A DNA stretch of 64,000 nucleotides from Thermococcus sp. 2319x1 (GTDB lineage Archaea; Methanobacteriota_B; Thermococci; Thermococcales; Thermococcaceae): positions 1,897,222 to 1,961,221 of the forward strand of contig NZ_CP012200.1 in the NCBI RefSeq assembly GCF_001484685.1. Direction: 5' to 3'. The position numbers and the translations under genes were made by a program. Shown piece by piece: positions 46,917-57,212 of this stretch (its first letter is position 1; every line of letters starts with the position of its first letter). The notes under the pieces are model-generated. The model saw nothing but the letters and a program-made list of their open reading frames with translations. It made no database searches and was not told the origin of the DNA.

Positions 46917-47808
46917 ATCTTTCACCAAGAGTATTTAGGCAGTACTCATTCATGAAATCAATAGCTTTTAAATCCGTACCAAAGTAATATGCTCTATGTG
47001 GATATTTTTTTGCATATTTTACATATTCACAAGCTCTCTCCCTATATATGCTGTTTGTGATCACTGCATTATCACATTCCAGCTCCATGAAGACATTATA
47101 GGCATTATGTTCGTTGTTTAAGGACTCTAACTTATTGGCCCAGTCTTTGAGAGAAAATTCATTACGCTGGTAATAATTAGATTGAACAAACACATAATCG
47201 AAAAATTCTGACCCACCTGGAAGTGAATAATTACTATATCCACAAACATCATGATTCCTTGGCCATATGTCAGTATACTCAAGTGACAATGTATGAGCAG
47301 TGGGGATCCAAATAAACTTTAATCCATGAGAATGTATTTTATCTGTTAAAAGTTCTATCGTTTGTGGATTTATATAGGGCATTTCTCCTTGGTTACAAAG
47401 AACGTCTTTGTAATAGTTTACGAACATCCATGCACTTTCTAATGACCAGTAAAAGCCCTTCAAGTTAGAACCTGCAAATCTCAATACTCCATCAACCCAT
47501 TCAAGCCAATACTTATTGCCCCCTATTGGATCTTCTCTCGGTTCTGAGCTTTTATATTGGTAGTATGGGATTGTTATATATACTGGAATACTTGACACTA
47601 TCCTAAACACATCTTCAGCAAAAGTCTCTCCATCTAACCGACCATCTCCAGTGTATTGGATGTCTTTTCCAGCTAACCCAACAATTACTGCATAGTCAAA
47701 ACCTCTGTTTCTGAAATCGCTCTCTGTAGCGTTTTGATCATCGTAGGATAGTAGCGACTCGTGGAATTGCCCATTCCACTTAAAATACCAAAGTCCAAAA
47801 GTTGCCAT
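46909..47808 (-). CDS. DUF4855-like protein, locus 2 gene 1
   Basis: 299 residues, intact. MATFGLWYFKWNGQFHESL, GFDYAVIVGLAGKD, a loop, then WLEWVDGVLRFAGSNLKGFYWSLESAW, GLKFIWIPTAHTLSLEY, FFDYVFVQSNYYQRNE and YPHRAYYFGTDLKAIDFM. The GFYWSLE and FDYVFVQ-NYY segments are what I associate with DUF4855, thought to be glycosidase-like. No signal peptide, although its two downstream partners are exported. It heads a three-gene operon with 8-base ATG/stop overlaps, as at locus 1. Confidence 0.65.
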   Translation of the reverse strand: MATFGLWYFKWNGQFHESLLSYDDQNATESDFRNRGFDYAVIVGLAGKDIQYTGDGRLDGETFAEDVFRIVSSIPVYITIPYYQYKSSEPREDPIGGNKYWLEWVDGVLRFAGSNLKGFYWSLESAWMFVNYYKDVLCNQGEMPYINPQTIELLTDKIHSHGLKFIWIPTAHTLSLEYTDIWPRNHDVCGYSNYSLPGGSEFFDYVFVQSNYYQRNEFSLKDWANKLESLNNEHNAYNVFMELECDNAVITNSIYRERACEYVKYAKKYPHRAYYFGTDLKAIDFMNEYCLNTLGERYV

Positions 47809-47982
47809 ATTATCACCCTCATTAGTTATTTTTCATTTTACACTAATATAAGTTTCATTTTTATTATAAGTATTTTCTATACATATTTTGCATACTATAA
47901 AAAGAAGTAAGCGAAAAATGAACAGTAAAACAACAGTACTTAACTAAACTTGATGTTAGTGTAGGGAATAAAACACGGAGGA

Positions 47983-49272
47983 TCAAAGCAGGTGCTTCTC
48001 CTTTATAAACTCCTGACTCTGCCATTCACCGCTTCTCGTTTTCAGCTCAATCATATGGGCAACCATTTCCGCTTTCCTCTTAGCTTCTCCCACGTCTCTA
48101 TCCCACGCTAATACAACACCAAGACGTCTTCCTTTGTATGCTTCAGGCTTCCCGAAGAGCCTTATCGTTGTGTTTGGTATTGATAGAGCTTTGAACAGCC
48201 CTCTAAACTTTGGGGCATATCCCTCTTGGTTTGAAAGGATTACGTGGGTTGCTGCGGGAGTTAAAATCGGGAACTTTCTGATGCCGTTTTCCTCAACAGC
48301 TGGAATCGGAAGGCCTAACACAGCCCTGACGTGGAGCCCAAATTCAGAAAAGCCGGTTGGATGGGAGGCCATGGTTACCATTCCGGTGTCGTGGGGTCTT
48401 GGAGAAACTTCGTTGGCCCATACTCTGTCCCCTTTAACAAACATTTCGACACCAAATATCCCAAGACCGCCGAGAACATCGGTTATGCGCTTGGCTATTC
48501 TATACACCTCGCGCTCGGCCTTTTCACTTATCTCTGCAGGCTGCCAGCTTGAGTGGTAATCTCCTTCAATTTGGTAATGGCCAACAGGCTTTGGGAAGGT
48601 CGTTACGATTTCCCCGTTCTCATCGAAGTGCCTAACCGCTAATTCGGTAATCTCGATGTCAAAGTCTATATGCTCCTCAACGATTATCTTATCGGCACTT
48701 CCCCTTGCCTTTTTCTTCGCCTCTTCCCACGCTTTGGGAACATCTTCGGGCCCTTTAACGAAGTAGGAACCCTTTCCACTGGAGCTCATTATGGCCTTAG
48801 TATGGCAGGGGTAGCCTATCTTTTCACATGCATCGTAGAGCTCGTCTATGGTTGAAGCATATGCGTAACGAGAGGTCGGAACTTTTGCCTCTTTTGCAAG
48901 GGTCTCGCGGGTTCTTTCTCTATGCATGGCTATCCAGGTGGCCCTGGCATTTGGCACTACAAAATAACCTTCTTTTTCGATCTCAAAGAGTGCATCGAGG
49001 TTTATGGCCTCGATTTCTGGTATTATGGCGTCGGGTTTTTCCCTCTCAACTATGCTCCACAGAAAATCTTTGTCTCTCATATTGCCGACGTAACTTTTAT
49101 GGGCAACCTGCATAGCCGGGGCGTTTGGATACCGATCGACCGCTATAACCTCAACTCCCAATCTTTGAGCCTCTATGGCTATCTCTTTTCCAAGTTCGCC
49201 ACTCCCAAGAAGGAGAATTTTAACGGCAGAATCAGTTAAGGGTGTCCCAATCTCATCTCTAATGCTTATCAT
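47983..49272 (-). CDS. purT: Formate-dependent GAR formyltransferase PurT
   Basis: Formylates GAR with formate and ATP. 429 residues from ATG 49272 after TAGGTGATGCCC. ATP-grasp protein with ILLLGSGELGKEIAIEAQRLG, AIIPEIEAINLDAL, MHRERTRETLAKEA, MSSSGKGSYFVKGPED, FDIEITELAVR, SSWQPAEISEKAEREVY, and EVSPRPHDTGMVTM. Use of formate here and by PurP makes folate unnecessary in this pathway. Divergent from purM. Confidence 0.97.
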   Translation of the reverse strand: MISIRDEIGTPLTDSAVKILLLGSGELGKEIAIEAQRLGVEVIAVDRYPNAPAMQVAHKSYVGNMRDKDFLWSIVEREKPDAIIPEIEAINLDALFEIEKEGYFVVPNARATWIAMHRERTRETLAKEAKVPTSRYAYASTIDELYDACEKIGYPCHTKAIMSSSGKGSYFVKGPEDVPKAWEEAKKKARGSADKIIVEEHIDFDIEITELAVRHFDENGEIVTTFPKPVGHYQIEGDYHSSWQPAEISEKAEREVYRIAKRITDVLGGLGIFGVEMFVKGDRVWANEVSPRPHDTGMVTMASHPTGFSEFGLHVRAVLGLPIPAVEENGIRKFPILTPAATHVILSNQEGYAPKFRGLFKALSIPNTTIRLFGKPEAYKGRRLGVVLAWDRDVGEAKRKAEMVAHMIELKTRSGEWQSQEFIKEKHLL

Positions 49273-49290
49273 GGGCATCACCTAAATTTA

Positions 49291-49345
49291 TTGACGTTTA
49301 TATGTTAAAATCTTTAAATATTTAAGAGTTTTTTAACATAAAAAT
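49291..49345. promoter_or_regulatory. Divergent purT/purM promoter with PUR-type elements
   Basis: TTGACGTTTATATGTTAAAA (49291-49310) and TTTTTTAACATAAAAATG (about 49328-49345) flank TATA-like TTTAAATATTTAA (49312-49324). The outer elements match the half-sites found at purP, purS and purD. One operator pair may control both genes. Confidence 0.5.
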
Positions 49346-49391
49346 GATAAAATTTTTAAAGCCTCTCCCCAAATACATTCCGGTGATGATC

Positions 49392-50396
49392 ATGTTAACT
49401 TATGCACAAGCTGGTGTTGATGATGAAAAGACCCAGCAAGCTCTAAAGGGAATAATCTCTCTTGCAAAAGCCACTTTTGAGTTTAGGAAAGGAAAAATAG
49501 GGGAACCAAAGATTGATATAGGCCATTATGCTGCGTTGATAGACTGTAGAGACTTTTACCTTGCGATGACAACGGATGGGGTTGGAACCAAAACCTTGGT
49601 TGCAGAGGCAGTTGGGAAATATGATACCATTGGAATCGACATGATAGCAATGAATGTGAATGATTTGATATGTGTCGGGGCGGAGCCAGTGGCTTTGGTG
49701 GACTATCTCGCAGTTAAGGAACCAAATGAGGAAATTTTTAAGGAGATAGCGAGAGGTCTCTATGAGGGGGCAATGCAGGCGGGAGTAGCTATAGTTGGTG
49801 GCGAAACCGCGGTCTTACCAGAGCTTGTGAATGGCTTTGACCTTGCTGGAACGGCCATTGGGGTTGTTGAGAAAAATAAGGTGATAACTGGAAAGGAGAT
49901 ACAGCCTGGAGACGCAGTAATAGGGATCTCGAGCTCAGGGATTCATTCTAATGGCTTAACCCTTGCAAGAAAACTTTTAATTCCCAAATATGGACTTGAC
50001 TATGAATTTGAGGGCAAAAAGCTGTGGGAGCATTTACTTGAACCTACGAGGATCTATGTTAAACCAATTCTTGAGCTTCTCAAAAAGGTAGAGGTTCATG
50101 GATTGGCCCATATTACCGGAGGTGGTCTGTTAAACCTCAAGCGTCTTACGAATTATGGATTTTCTCTAAAGATGCCTCCACTTGGTGGAATTTTTAGGTT
50201 AATTCATGACAATGGCGTTCCGTTAGGTGAGATGTTTAGAGTTTTTAATATGGGAATAGGCATGGTGGTGGTCGTTCCTCAATCGGAGAGGGATGCCGCG
50301 TTGGATATCCTAAACAAATACTTTGAGAGCTTTGACTTGGGGGTTGTGACAGAAAGGCCGGGAATTGTCGTGGAGAATTATGGGATTAGACTTTGA
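49392..50396 (+). CDS. purM: AIR synthetase PurM
   Basis: Cyclises FGAM to AIR, the branch point to thiC. 334 residues from ATG 49392, which follows GGTGATGATC; an upstream in-frame ATG at 49344 lies in the promoter and is unlikely. Motifs: [99 protein letters not shown]. Confidence 0.97.
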   Translation: MLTYAQAGVDDEKTQQALKGIISLAKATFEFRKGKIGEPKIDIGHYAALIDCRDFYLAMTTDGVGTKTLVAEAVGKYDTIGIDMIAMNVNDLICVGAEPVALVDYLAVKEPNEEIFKEIARGLYEGAMQAGVAIVGGETAVLPELVNGFDLAGTAIGVVEKNKVITGKEIQPGDAVIGISSSGIHSNGLTLARKLLIPKYGLDYEFEGKKLWEHLLEPTRIYVKPILELLKKVEVHGLAHITGGGLLNLKRLTNYGFSLKMPPLGGIFRLIHDNGVPLGEMFRVFNMGIGMVVVVPQSERDAALDILNKYFESFDLGVVTERPGIVVENYGIRL

Positions 50397-50428
50397 TTTC
50401 AGCTAAAATAAAAAGTAAACAAAAAACT

Positions 50429-51118
50429 TCAGGATGTGAGACGCTTGTAAATTTCCTCATAGGCCGAAATCAAATTCCCTTTGTCAAAACGGAACACATC
50501 TTTGTCCAAACTTTCTTTTGTCTTTGCATCCCAGAAGCGGCAGGTATCTGGGCTTATCTCATCTCCGAGGATTATCTCACCTTTCTTGTTTTTACCAAAC
50601 TCAAGCTTAAAGTCGACAAGTAAAATTCCTTTTTCTTTGAAATATTCTTGTAAAATCTCATTAACTTTGAGCGCTATCTTTTCCATCTCTTTGATTTCTT
50701 TTTCATCTATACCGAGAATTTTTGCGTGATAATAGTTTATCATTGGATCTCCAAGGGCATCGTTTTTGTAGTAGAGCTCTATTATTGGCTCCGGAAGTTC
50801 GGAGCCCTCTTCTAGGGGAAGTCTCCTTTTCAAACTCCCAGCAACTACGTTCCTAACAACAACTTCGACGGGAAACATTTGAAGCTTTTCTACGATAAGC
50901 CTGTTGTCGCCAGCAACACCTATGAAATGAGTTTTTATGCCCTTCTCTTCCAAGAGCTTGAAAAGGAGGGCACTTATCTGAGCGTTAAGCCGTCCTTTGC
51001 CTTTGAATTGTGCCCTCTTCTCTCCATTAAAAGCCGTGGCATCGTCCTTGAACTCCATTATTATCTTTCCATCGTCTATAGGTATCATCTTCTTCGCTTT
51101 CCCTTCATAAACTTGCAT
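50429..51118 (-). CDS. purC: SAICAR synthetase PurC, canonical paralogue
   Basis: Joins CAIR and aspartate with ATP. 229 residues from ATG 51118 after GGTGAT; upstream in-frame ATGs are unlikely. All standard motifs are present: YEGKAKKMIPID, KDDATAFNGEKRAQFKGKG, EEKGIKTHFIG, VEVVVRNVVAGSLKRR, YKNDALGDPMINYYHA, VDFKLEFGKNKKGEIILGDEIS and DTCRFWDAKT. Divergent from purF. Compare the altered paralogue at 4564. Confidence 0.96.
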   Translation of the reverse strand: MQVYEGKAKKMIPIDDGKIIMEFKDDATAFNGEKRAQFKGKGRLNAQISALLFKLLEEKGIKTHFIGVAGDNRLIVEKLQMFPVEVVVRNVVAGSLKRRLPLEEGSELPEPIIELYYKNDALGDPMINYYHAKILGIDEKEIKEMEKIALKVNEILQEYFKEKGILLVDFKLEFGKNKKGEIILGDEISPDTCRFWDAKTKESLDKDVFRFDKGNLISAYEEIYKRLTS

Positions 51119-51279
51119 TTTTATCACCATATTCATGTAAAATTTTAGAGTATTTAAGTTTTATTTTACAATTTTTGTGTCAATATTTGGGCAAAGTTTT
51201 TAAGTTAAAAGTGGTAAGTTACACTGAAATAATTGTAATCAATTAACATTTAAAAGTCAAGAATTCTCGGGTGAAAACA
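51119..51279. promoter_or_regulatory. Divergent purC/purF promoter region
   Basis: For purC (minus strand): ATTGACACAAAAATTGT (51184-51168), AAATAAAA, TATA-like CTTAAATA (51158-51151) and AAAATTTTACATG (51146-51134), the same order as at the other pur genes. For purF, AATTAACATTTAAAAGTCAA (51241-51260) holds an AACATTT element near the start. Confidence 0.5.
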
Positions 51280-52611
51280 ATGAGGGAAAAATGCGGAATC
51301 TTTGCAGCCAAGGCAGAGAACGCCTCTAAAAAAGCGTATTATGCTCTCATGGCTCTTCAGCATAGGGGGCAGGAGAGTGCTGGAATAAGTGTATGGAAAC
51401 ATAAAATAAGAACCCTATCCGGTAGGGGGTTGGTTTCAGAAGTTTTTCGGGGCAGTGAGCTTGCAAGGCTTAGGTCAAACATGGCCATAGCCCATGTTCG
51501 CTACTCAACCTCGGGTTCCCTTAATGAGACCCAGCCCTTACAAACTTCTTGTTGTGGAAAAGAAATCGCTGTGGCACACAATGGGACTCTCACAAATTTC
51601 ATACCTTTGAAGGAGGAATATGAAAAGAGGGGAGTAAAGTTTAGACATTCTGTTGATTCAGAGCTTTTGGGGATATCTTTTCTCTGGCACCTGAAGGAAA
51701 CTGGTGACGAATTCGAAGCCATGAAAGCGGTTTTTAATGAGGTTAAAGGGGCCTACTCTGTGGCTTTTCTCTTCGATGGCAAAATATTGGTTGCTAGAGA
51801 TCCCCTCGGCTTTAGACCCCTCAGCTATGGCATAGGGAATGGTCACTACTTTGCTTCTGAAGATTCTGCGTTGAGGCTTTTTGTAGATGAGACTAGGGAT
51901 GTAAAGCCTGGGGAGGTGTTTTTGATTTCTGAAGATGTCGAGAGTAAAGTTTTGGTTAATGAAGACCATTATCATTGTGTTTTTGAGTACATCTATTTCG
52001 CGAGGCCGGATAGTGTTCTTGATGGAGTGAGTGTTTATAAAGCGAGGGTCAAGATGGGGCAGGAACTTGCACGTGAGAGCCCTGCAAGTGCTGACGTTGT
52101 CGTTCCAGTGCCGGATTCTGGTAGAGCGGCTGCATTGGGCTTTTCTCAGGTGAGCGGGATTCCGTATGCTGAAGGTTTGATAAAGAACCGTTATATTGGG
52201 AGGACCTTTATAATGCCTGGCCAATTCTACAGGGAGTTAAAAGTAAAGCTCAAACTTTCCCCTGTTAGAGATATTATTGATGGAAAGCGTGTTGTTCTTG
52301 TAGATGATTCCATAGTGAGGGGCACTACAATGAAACGGATAGTAGCGATGTTACGGAATGCCGGTGCAAAAGAAGTGCATGTAAGAATAGCCTCTCCCCC
52401 AATAAAACATCCTTGCTATATGGGAATAGACATTCCAACCAGACATGAGTTGATAGCAGCTTTTGGAGGCATAGAGAAGGTTAGAAAAGCAATCGGGGCG
52501 GATAGTTTGTCTTATCTTACTGTTGAGGGTCTAAAAAAAGCTGTAGGAAAAAGAGATCTCTGCCTAGCATGCCTTACGGGTAATTATCCTGAGTGGGCCT
52601 TTCGGTTTTGA
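51280..52611 (+). CDS. purF: Amidophosphoribosyltransferase PurF
   Basis: First committed step: PRPP plus glutamine to phosphoribosylamine. 443 residues from ATG 51280 (ribosome site GGGTG). After a short propeptide MREK the N-terminal nucleophile Cys5 is in CGIFAAKAE. Also [37 protein letters not shown], the PRPP motif [18 protein letters not shown], and late cysteines ([11 protein letters not shown]). Its end overlaps the convergent formate-dehydrogenase-like gene by 38 bases. Confidence 0.97.
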   Translation: MREKCGIFAAKAENASKKAYYALMALQHRGQESAGISVWKHKIRTLSGRGLVSEVFRGSELARLRSNMAIAHVRYSTSGSLNETQPLQTSCCGKEIAVAHNGTLTNFIPLKEEYEKRGVKFRHSVDSELLGISFLWHLKETGDEFEAMKAVFNEVKGAYSVAFLFDGKILVARDPLGFRPLSYGIGNGHYFASEDSALRLFVDETRDVKPGEVFLISEDVESKVLVNEDHYHCVFEYIYFARPDSVLDGVSVYKARVKMGQELARESPASADVVVPVPDSGRAAALGFSQVSGIPYAEGLIKNRYIGRTFIMPGQFYRELKVKLKLSPVRDIIDGKRVVLVDDSIVRGTTMKRIVAMLRNAGAKEVHVRIASPPIKHPCYMGIDIPTRHELIAAFGGIEKVRKAIGADSLSYLTVEGLKKAVGKRDLCLACLTGNYPEWAFRF

Positions 52612-54583
52612 GTTTTCTTATTCTTGCAGCTGAAAATTTAAATTCCGGAGTTCCTGCTTTGTTAAGGGCACTGCTGGTTAGTTTGTTTGCTTTAAAGTGA
52701 AAAGGGATTGCTATGACTCCTTCCCCAATTTTTCCAATTTCAGCCTTTATTCTAATTTTCCCACGCCTTGTTGCAATTTCTATTAAATCACCTGTTTTTA
52801 TTCCCAGTCTTCGTGCGTCATTTTCGCTTATCACGGCTTTTGGTTCTCCCATAAGTTTGACCAGTGAAGGACTTCTCAGTGCCATTTCTCCGGTGTTGTA
52901 GTTACTCATAAGTCTAACCGTGGTCAAGGCAAAGGGATAATCGTTGTTGGTACTTTCCCATGGAAAAATCCGTTCCACAGCAACGAACCGGGCCTTCCCA
53001 TCTGGCATTGCGAATTCCCATGTGTGAAGTCTTTTCTTCGGGAGGAATATTCCATCGCTCTCTTTAAGTTCTTTTATATCTCTTTCCTCAAGTTCAGGAA
53101 ACAAACGAAAGTATTCTTCTGTTATTTCCTCCACTGAGGAATAGTTGAACCCGGGCAAGCCCAAAGCCTTTCCAAGCATTGTTAATATCTCCCAATCTGG
53201 TTTGGAGTCTCCCAGGGGTTCAATGACTTTTTCACTCCATTGAATTCTACGTTCACTGTTCATATATGAGCCTTCCTTTTCACAGAAACTTGAGGCGGGG
53301 AGGAGATAGTGAGCATAGCGGGCTGTTTGTGTCATAAACAAATCCTGCACAACTAGGAGATCCAGTTTTTTAAGAGCTTTTCTGACCCGAGCGAAGTTGG
53401 CTTCACTAACGGCTGGGTTTTCTCCGACAATGTAAAGAGCCATTAAATCTCCCCGCTCAATTGCATCCCAGAGTTCCGTGAGGTATAATCCTCTTTCTGT
53501 TGGAATATCCTCTACCCCCCAAAGAGAAGCAACCCTTTTTCTGAACTTTTCATCATCGAGTGGGATATAGCCGGGCAAGAACTCGCTAAGGGCGCCCATA
53601 TACGCTGCTCCTTGAACGTTGTTTTGTCCGCGCATTGGATATAGGCCACCTCTCTCACCTATGTAGCCTAAGAGGAGGGCAAGGTCTACTATCGCTAGAA
53701 CGTTTTCAACCCCGGAGACATGTTGTGTTACTCCCATCCCCCACATAATTGCCCCACTTCCAGCTAAAGCAAATTCCCTTGCGACTTCTCTTATAAGTGA
53801 GGCTGGGATTCCAGTAACCTTTTCTGCGTATTCGGGAGTGTATTTCATAGTGGCCATTCTAATCTCTGAAAATCCTGTTGTTCTTTTTTTAATGAAATCT
53901 GCGTTGTAGAGCTCTTCTTTAATTATAACGTGCATAATGGAATTGGCAAGAACCACATCGGTTCCGGGCTTTATTATAAGTTTGTAATCCGCAAAACGCA
54001 TTGTAACTGTTTCTCGGACATCGATGACAATTATCTTTGCACCCCTCTCTTTTGCCCTTCTTATGTAGTCAACAACGACTGGATGTGTCTCTGCAGGATT
54101 GTAACCCCAGATAACTATGACCCCAAATTTTTCCAGGTCTTCATACGGGTTTGTTTGGGCTCCTGTTCCGAGTGTCATTTTAAGTGCATGAACACTGGCT
54201 TCATGGCAAAGCCGGGCACAGTTGTCTATGTTATTGGTTCCAAAGAGCCTCGCTATCTTTTGTAGAAGATAGTTTTCTTCGTTGCTTATTTTTGAGGAGG
54301 CTATAAAGGCAACGGCATCGGGGCCATAAAACTCCCTTATCTCAAGGAGTTTATGAGAAATTTCATCAATCGCTTGTCCCCAAGTTATGGGTTTTAGAGT
54401 ATTTCTTTCCCGCTTCAATGGTCTCTTGAGTCTGTCTTTTGAGAGAGCAAATTCCATAGCGTAGAGGCCTTTGGGGCATATTTTTCCCCTATTTGGTTCT
54501 CCCTTGTAAGGCTGGACTGTCAACGTTTGAGGATCGATGACGAGCTTGCATCCAAAACCGCAATAAGGACATACGACTTTCAC
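52574..54583 (-). CDS. Formate dehydrogenase-like molybdopterin oxidoreductase
   Basis: 669 residues from GTG 54583 behind GGTGAT (longer in-frame starts at 54595 and 54601 exist). N-terminal 4Fe-4S site Cys5, 8, 12 and 36 ([12 protein letters not shown]), then molybdo- or tungstopterin domains; the metal-ligand cysteine is about residue 126 in [14 protein letters not shown], where some formate dehydrogenases have selenocysteine. Also [32 protein letters not shown], and the C-terminal pterin domain [20 protein letters not shown]. No beta subunit or hydrogenase genes adjoin. The substrate is likely formate, but this is not proven. Confidence 0.85.
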   Translation of the reverse strand: MKVVCPYCGFGCKLVIDPQTLTVQPYKGEPNRGKICPKGLYAMEFALSKDRLKRPLKRERNTLKPITWGQAIDEISHKLLEIREFYGPDAVAFIASSKISNEENYLLQKIARLFGTNNIDNCARLCHEASVHALKMTLGTGAQTNPYEDLEKFGVIVIWGYNPAETHPVVVDYIRRAKERGAKIIVIDVRETVTMRFADYKLIIKPGTDVVLANSIMHVIIKEELYNADFIKKRTTGFSEIRMATMKYTPEYAEKVTGIPASLIREVAREFALAGSGAIMWGMGVTQHVSGVENVLAIVDLALLLGYIGERGGLYPMRGQNNVQGAAYMGALSEFLPGYIPLDDEKFRKRVASLWGVEDIPTERGLYLTELWDAIERGDLMALYIVGENPAVSEANFARVRKALKKLDLLVVQDLFMTQTARYAHYLLPASSFCEKEGSYMNSERRIQWSEKVIEPLGDSKPDWEILTMLGKALGLPGFNYSSVEEITEEYFRLFPELEERDIKELKESDGIFLPKKRLHTWEFAMPDGKARFVAVERIFPWESTNNDYPFALTTVRLMSNYNTGEMALRSPSLVKLMGEPKAVISENDARRLGIKTGDLIEIATRRGKIRIKAEIGKIGEGVIAIPFHFKANKLTSSALNKAGTPEFKFSAARIRKLKTERPTQDNYP

Positions 54584-54724
54584 TTTATCACCCATGTACA
54601 TTTAAATGGCAAAAATAAAAATATTTCTATGAGAAATTTACATATAAATGGCAATAGACTGGTTCTGAAAAGTTATTAAGTGGGTAAGATTTATAAACAC
54701 CCTGCTTAATTTAACATCGGGTGC

Positions 54725-54800
54725 AGCCCCGTGGTGTAGCGGCCAAGCATGCGGGACTCTGGATCCCGCGACCGGGGTTCGAATCCCCGCGGGGCTACCA
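54725..54800 (+). tRNA. tRNA-Gln (anticodon CUG), CCA encoded
   Basis: Cloverleaf folds by eye: acceptor AGCCCCG (54725-54731) with CGGGGCT (54790-54796), discriminator A, encoded CCA (54798-54800); anticodon stem GCGGGA/TCCCGC around the loop CTCTGGA, giving anticodon CUG; T-arm CGGGG-TTCGAAT-CCCCG. Very GC-rich stems fit a hyperthermophile. No integrase or target-site duplication beside it. Confidence 0.95.
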
Positions 54801-54876
54801 AATCCAGGGCTCCAGACCAAATCTTTTTTAAAACCTTTAAATTCAACAAGCCCCTTCTATATCGGGAGGTGGAAAA

Positions 54877-55647
54877 ATGTACACTGAAGAGCAACTTTTA
54901 AGTGAAATAAAAGAGCTTTTGGAAAATGATGAACTTTACACCCTCTATGAGAGCACTTACCGGGAGTATAAGTACTATTTCGACACAACGAACTACATAG
55001 TTCTTAACGTTTATCAGTTTAACGACCACGGAGCGATACACGTTCTCCTGACCACAAGGCGAGCCCTTGAAGTTCTGAAAATCCTTAAAAAATTCGGAAT
55101 TGAAACAACAGCTGAAAAACTTGGCAAACCCTTTGAGTGGAGCAAGTTCATAGTCTCTTTTGGAGCCCTCTTCCATGATGTCGGAAATATGATTCACAGG
55201 GACAACCACTACCAGTTCAGCGTTCTTCTTGCCGAGCCCATAATAGATGAACTTGCCAGAAGGTTTGAGAAAAAAGATTGGCTGCTTTTGAAGGCATTGA
55301 CTTTGAATGCTATTTACACTCACGACGAGGCTGTTCCATGTACAACTGTTGAGGGAAGCTGCATAACAATAGCTGATGGCTGTGATATGGAAGAAGGGAG
55401 GAGCAGACTTGCATATAAAAAAGATAAAGTTGACATCCATGCGGTTTCAGCTTTAGCCATAGATAAGGTTGAAATAAAAGAAGGCGACAAAGACATCCCA
55501 ATTCTTGTGGAGGTGTGGATGAAACACTTGGCTGGAATTTTTCAGGTTGATGAGATACTCACAAAGAAAGTTAAGAGCTCCCTCTTGAGCGGGAAAGTTA
55601 AAATTAGGATACACGCAGGAGAAGAAACTTTGGAAAAGGTGGTTTGA
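54877..55647 (+). CDS. HD-domain metal-dependent phosphohydrolase
   Basis: 256 residues. HD-type metal residues appear as VYQFNDHGAIHV (first His), FGALFHDVGNMIHRDNHYQFS (His-Asp pair) and NAIYTHDE, followed by GSCITIADGCDM. It probably hydrolyses a phosphate ester or nucleotide; substrate unknown. ATG 54877 follows GGGAGGTG. Its stop overlaps the start of the DUF434 gene (TGATG), so they are coupled. Confidence 0.85.
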   Translation: MYTEEQLLSEIKELLENDELYTLYESTYREYKYYFDTTNYIVLNVYQFNDHGAIHVLLTTRRALEVLKILKKFGIETTAEKLGKPFEWSKFIVSFGALFHDVGNMIHRDNHYQFSVLLAEPIIDELARRFEKKDWLLLKALTLNAIYTHDEAVPCTTVEGSCITIADGCDMEEGRSRLAYKKDKVDIHAVSALAIDKVEIKEGDKDIPILVEVWMKHLAGIFQVDEILTKKVKSSLLSGKVKIRIHAGEETLEKVV

Positions 55648-56315
55648 TGTCTTCTCTCCTTTTAGCTTATGAGGATTTGAAATACCTCCTGAACAGGGGA
55701 TACAGAAAGAAGTATGCCCTCGAGTTTGTTGCAAACCATTACAGGCTTTCCCAGAAAGAGAGGCATTTTTTATTCAGATGCGTCTTTTCTGATAGGGAAA
55801 TTGAAGAAAGAAAAGTTAAGCTTCTCCAGCCTGGGAACTTAAAAGAGAAAGTCCTTGGGATTGACGGCTTCAACGTGTTGATAACCCTTGAATCTCTCCT
55901 TGATGGGATGGTAATTCTCTGCGAGGATGGGCTTTTGAGGGATCTCAAACATCAGGGAGGGTATAAGATAAGCCCAAGAACTTTGCAAACGTTGAGTCTT
56001 CTAATTGACTTTTTAAAAACGCTGAACTTAAAGGAAGTTTTGTTTTTATATGATGCGCCAGTGAGTAAAAGCGGTAAGGTTGCCGAGCTCACAGGAGAGC
56101 TTTTAAATAGATATGGTGTCTCTGGAAAGGTCAAGTTATCTAAGGCCCCGGATCATGATTTGAAAGCTTTTGAGGTTGTGGCCAGTTCAGATATAGGCAT
56201 AATCGAAAAGGTCCCTTTTGTAGTGGATTTACCCCAGATGATAGCCAAGAAGAGGGGATTGAAGTACTTATACCTCGCTGAGGTTTTAAAAACCCCGGAG
56301 CTGTTGGAATTTTAG
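55647..56315 (+). CDS. DUF434 family protein
   Basis: 222 residues from ATG 55647. N-terminal YEDLKYLLNRGYRKKYALEFVANHYRLSQKERHFLFRCVFS, then LGIDGFNVLITLESLLDGMVILCEDGLLRDLK and LFLYDAPVSKSGKVAELTGELL, ending in a PIN- or Toprim-like VVDLPQMIAKKRGLKYL. The acidic positions (DGFN, CEDGLLRD, YDAP) look like a metal nuclease site, but activity is unproven. Coupled to the HD gene. Confidence 0.75.
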   Translation: MSSLLLAYEDLKYLLNRGYRKKYALEFVANHYRLSQKERHFLFRCVFSDREIEERKVKLLQPGNLKEKVLGIDGFNVLITLESLLDGMVILCEDGLLRDLKHQGGYKISPRTLQTLSLLIDFLKTLNLKEVLFLYDAPVSKSGKVAELTGELLNRYGVSGKVKLSKAPDHDLKAFEVVASSDIGIIEKVPFVVDLPQMIAKKRGLKYLYLAEVLKTPELLEF

Positions 56316-56415
56316 CTTTTAGGTATTTTTCGAATGTTGCAATTTCGTTTAAATTGTTGGGAAACTATTAAACAGACGGTCCTCCGCTGGATACTCCTGT
56401 CCACTGAGAGAAGGG

Positions 56416-56537
56416 TACATTACGCTGCCACTCCCTGAAGAACTTTTACGAGGCCTTTAGAATCGAAACACCGGAGGAAAAATGGTCTCGTGAAGCTCAG
56501 TGACAATATCATCTTTGAGAAGGTTTTAACAAAGTAA
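56416..56537 (+). pseudogene. Possible remnant of a small gene
   Basis: Within the 253-base gap before the DUF432 gene, three frames read in turn YITLPLPEELLR, FRIETPEEK and VKLSDNIIFEKVLTK then stop, as if one small protein had been broken by two indels. The pattern recalls small antitoxin-like proteins, but I cannot assign it. The rest of the gap is AT-rich promoter DNA. Confidence 0.25.
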
Positions 56538-56568
56538 GGTTTATATCCTTTCTTCCCTATCTTCTCAT

Positions 56569-57210
56569 ATGTTCGGAGAGCACGAGCTAAAGACTCAGTT
56601 CATAAGGATTGCTGACAAAAAGATTCACCTTCTTGAAGAGAAAGGAGACATAATCAGGTACAGGCGGGAGAATGTAGAAAAGCTTATCAAAAACAGCGGA
56701 GAGAAGCTTAAGGTTCTCCCCTCTCCAGCCTTGGGTTATGGTGTGAGGCTTCTTATGGTGAAGTTCAAAGAGCTCGTTGTGATACCTCCCCGGGATTCAA
56801 TAACTGGCTTTGTTGAGGCCCCCGTGGAGATTGATGTCAAGGTTGGCGGTTTAACCATAGACCACTTCATAGCTGGAAAAGAGAAGTACGCCCTCTACGG
56901 CACGTTGGAGGCGGGGGTAATATGTCGCTATCACGTCAGTCCCTTTTACATGGAGGAGCCCAACTCTATAGGGGTGGCGAAGCTCATAGTTTCCAACCCA
57001 TCACCCGAGTGGAAATCCCTTGAGAGGGTTGTGATCCCAATAAGGGGGACGTCCATGTATTACGCGGGCACAAAGGCCTACTATCCACTTCTCGTTGTTA
57101 CGCTCAAGAATGGCATTCCTGAGGTCAACAACACCGGTAGGCCGCCAAAGGATGGGTTGAGAGCCGTTGGAGAGGGATTATCTCTACCTAACTTCCTGAT
57201 GAGGTGGTGA
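56569..57210 (+). CDS. DUF432 family protein
   Basis: 213 residues; soluble, strand-rich, with FGEHELKTQFIRIADKKIHLLEE, VVIPPRDSITGFVEAPVEIDVKVGG, HVSPFYMEEPNSIGVAKL and PIRGTSMYYAGTKAYYPLLVV. DUF432 genes are known to accompany MscS channels, as here (the stop is 3 bases before the next start). A role in channel function or gating is plausible but unproven. Confidence 0.82.
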   Translation: MFGEHELKTQFIRIADKKIHLLEEKGDIIRYRRENVEKLIKNSGEKLKVLPSPALGYGVRLLMVKFKELVVIPPRDSITGFVEAPVEIDVKVGGLTIDHFIAGKEKYALYGTLEAGVICRYHVSPFYMEEPNSIGVAKLIVSNPSPEWKSLERVVIPIRGTSMYYAGTKAYYPLLVVTLKNGIPEVNNTGRPPKDGLRAVGEGLSLPNFLMRW

Positions 57211-57212
57211 GC

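Noticed and set aside
54725..54800. tRNA-Gln as an integration site
   Set aside because: No integrase gene or repeated tRNA 3' end was found nearby.
54638..54894. Open frames across the tRNA-Gln
   Set aside because: They read the tRNA stems in translation and have no start signals.
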